10,780 nucleotides of DNA from Actinomycetota bacterium (lineage in GTDB: Bacteria; Actinomycetota; Aquicultoria; Aquicultorales; Aquicultoraceae), in assembly GCA_030017355.1 (NCBI GenBank), contig JASEIR010000067.1, positions 1-10,780 on the forward strand. Direction: 5' to 3'. Below the pieces are notes generated by a model. It ran no database searches. It was not told the DNA's origin and was given only the letters and a program-made list of their open reading frames with translations. Of the stretch, positions 10,274 through 10,780 are shown one piece after another (the stretch's first letter is position 1; every line of letters begins with the position of its first letter). The position numbers and the translations under genes were made by a program.

Positions 10274-10780
10274 TTGGCAAGTGCCTCCTCCACAGAATTA
10301 AGAGCGGCACGAGTCATAACAAGATACTCGTTATCCAGTAAATCGTACGCATTTATTTCAGAGCTATAGATAACCTTTACGCTTGCAATGTTACGAACTG
10401 ATTTTTCGATTACTTCCTGGCCTTTGTCTACCATAACTGTAGCTTTATCAGTAACATTTAGATTTTTAAGAATCTTTGCCGCTTCTTTTGTTTTTGGTTC
10501 AGATAAACCGAAGTCATCTATAACAATCAAACGCCCTTCCCTAGCTTTTGCTGATAGTATTGACCGCAAAGCCAAGCGACGCATTTTCCTTGGAACATGA
10601 AATGAATAATCTCGCGGTAGAGGCCCAAAGACTGTGCCACCACCTACCCAATGAGGTGCACGAATGCTTCCAATGCGAGCCCTACCAGTTCCTTTCTGAC
10701 GCCATGGTTTACGGCCGCCGCCGCTTACTTCAGCTCTAGTCTTTGTTTTTGCAGTCCCTCTTCTTGCAGCAGCTAGCTGA
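10270..10780 (-). CDS. rplD: 50S ribosomal protein L4 (N-terminus cut by window edge)
   Basis: L4 binds 23S rRNA, and its extended loop lines the exit tunnel; in E. coli it also represses the S10 operon. The reading frame is open to the right edge and shows 169 residues, so about 35-45 N-terminal residues lie outside. It begins QLAAARRGTAKTKTRAEVSGGGRKPWRQKGTGRAR and continues SIRAPHWVGGGTVFGPLPRDYSFHVPRKMRRLALRSILS. The WRQKGTGRAR tunnel loop, where macrolide-resistance changes arise, is unaltered. The C-terminus is LIVIDDFGL, NAYDLLDNEYLVMTRAALNSVEEALAK. An internal ATG at 10582-10584 is not the start, because conserved L4 sequence continues upstream of it. Confidence 0.97.
   Translation of the reverse strand, partial: QLAAARRGTAKTKTRAEVSGGGRKPWRQKGTGRARIGSIRAPHWVGGGTVFGPLPRDYSFHVPRKMRRLALRSILSAKAREGRLIVIDDFGLSEPKTKEAAKILKNLNVTDKATVMVDKGQEVIEKSVRNIASVKVIYSSEINAYDLLDNEYLVMTRAALNSVEEALAK

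Noticed and set aside
10582..10584. ATG as the rplD start
   Set aside because: The frame continues upstream to the window edge with unmistakable L4 sequence (KPWRQKGTGRAR, GGGTVFGPLPRDY).

Overview
The window is a bacterial ribosomal-protein supercluster (S10-spc type), read entirely from the minus strand. In transcription order it holds rplD (L4, N-terminus off the right edge), rplW, rplB, rpsS, rplV, rpsC, rplP, rpmC, rpsQ, rplN, rplX, rplE, rpsZ (zinc-type S14), rpsH, rplF, rplR, rpsE, rpmD, rplO and secY, followed by about 344 bases of repeat-rich non-coding DNA. Gene order and content are complete and canonical for this stretch. All 20 proteins look intact, and the order matches the wider bacterial S10/spc operons.

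The organism is certainly a bacterium. The short four-cysteine S14, an L24 with a four-cysteine zinc knuckle, and the presence of L30 fit a Gram-positive-type (Terrabacteria) lineage of moderate GC. An actinobacteria-related or other anaerobic environmental lineage is only a guess. Non-ATG starts are common: GTG for rplW, rplF and rpsE; TTG for rpsS and, by Shine-Dalgarno evidence, rpsZ and rpmD.

The coding part is ordinary; the spacers are not. Ten junctions are tight (overlapping, or with gaps of 0-39 nt), as expected for coupled ribosomal genes. Six carry unusual inserts of 123-218 nt, and a seventh carries a small remnant. The inserts are built from a degenerate 7-nt unit (YCAGANA, also CTAGANA, and GAGACCG or GACCGCC after secY), arranged around short hairpins. 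The best copies (rpsQ-rplN, rpsH-rplF, rpsS-rplV, rplW-rplB, rplF-rplR) share one architecture: heptads on one strand, a GGRCC-TATC-GGYCC hairpin with compensatory changes between copies, two more heptads, usually a TCTAGACC box, then heptads on the opposite strand that start 0-4 nt from the stop codon of the upstream gene. The other end abuts the ribosome-binding site of the next gene. At rpmC the repeat supplies the last codons and the stop.

Region by region: 1-344, a patchwork of heptads, C-rich palindromes, a possible G-quadruplex and a widespread-type GTCATTGCGAGG repeat; 345-2056, secY and rplO (4-nt overlap); 2057-2179, an AT-rich spacer with a tandem repeat and two hairpins; 2180-3277, rpmD, rpsE, rplR; 3278-3414, repeat element A; 3415-3951, rplF; 3952-4132, element B; 4133-5457, rpsH, rpsZ, rplE; 5458-5654, a hairpin-rich spacer with an exact 21-bp duplication; 5655-6365, rplX, rplN; 6366-6491, element C; 6492-8481, rpsQ, rpmC, rplP, rpsC, rplV; 8482-8621, element D; 8622-9767, rpsS, rplB; 9768-9985, element E; 9986-10780, rplW, rplD. 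The genes together supply ribosome subunits and the SecY membrane channel. The repeat family, and what it does to the polycistronic mRNA, is the candidate novelty.
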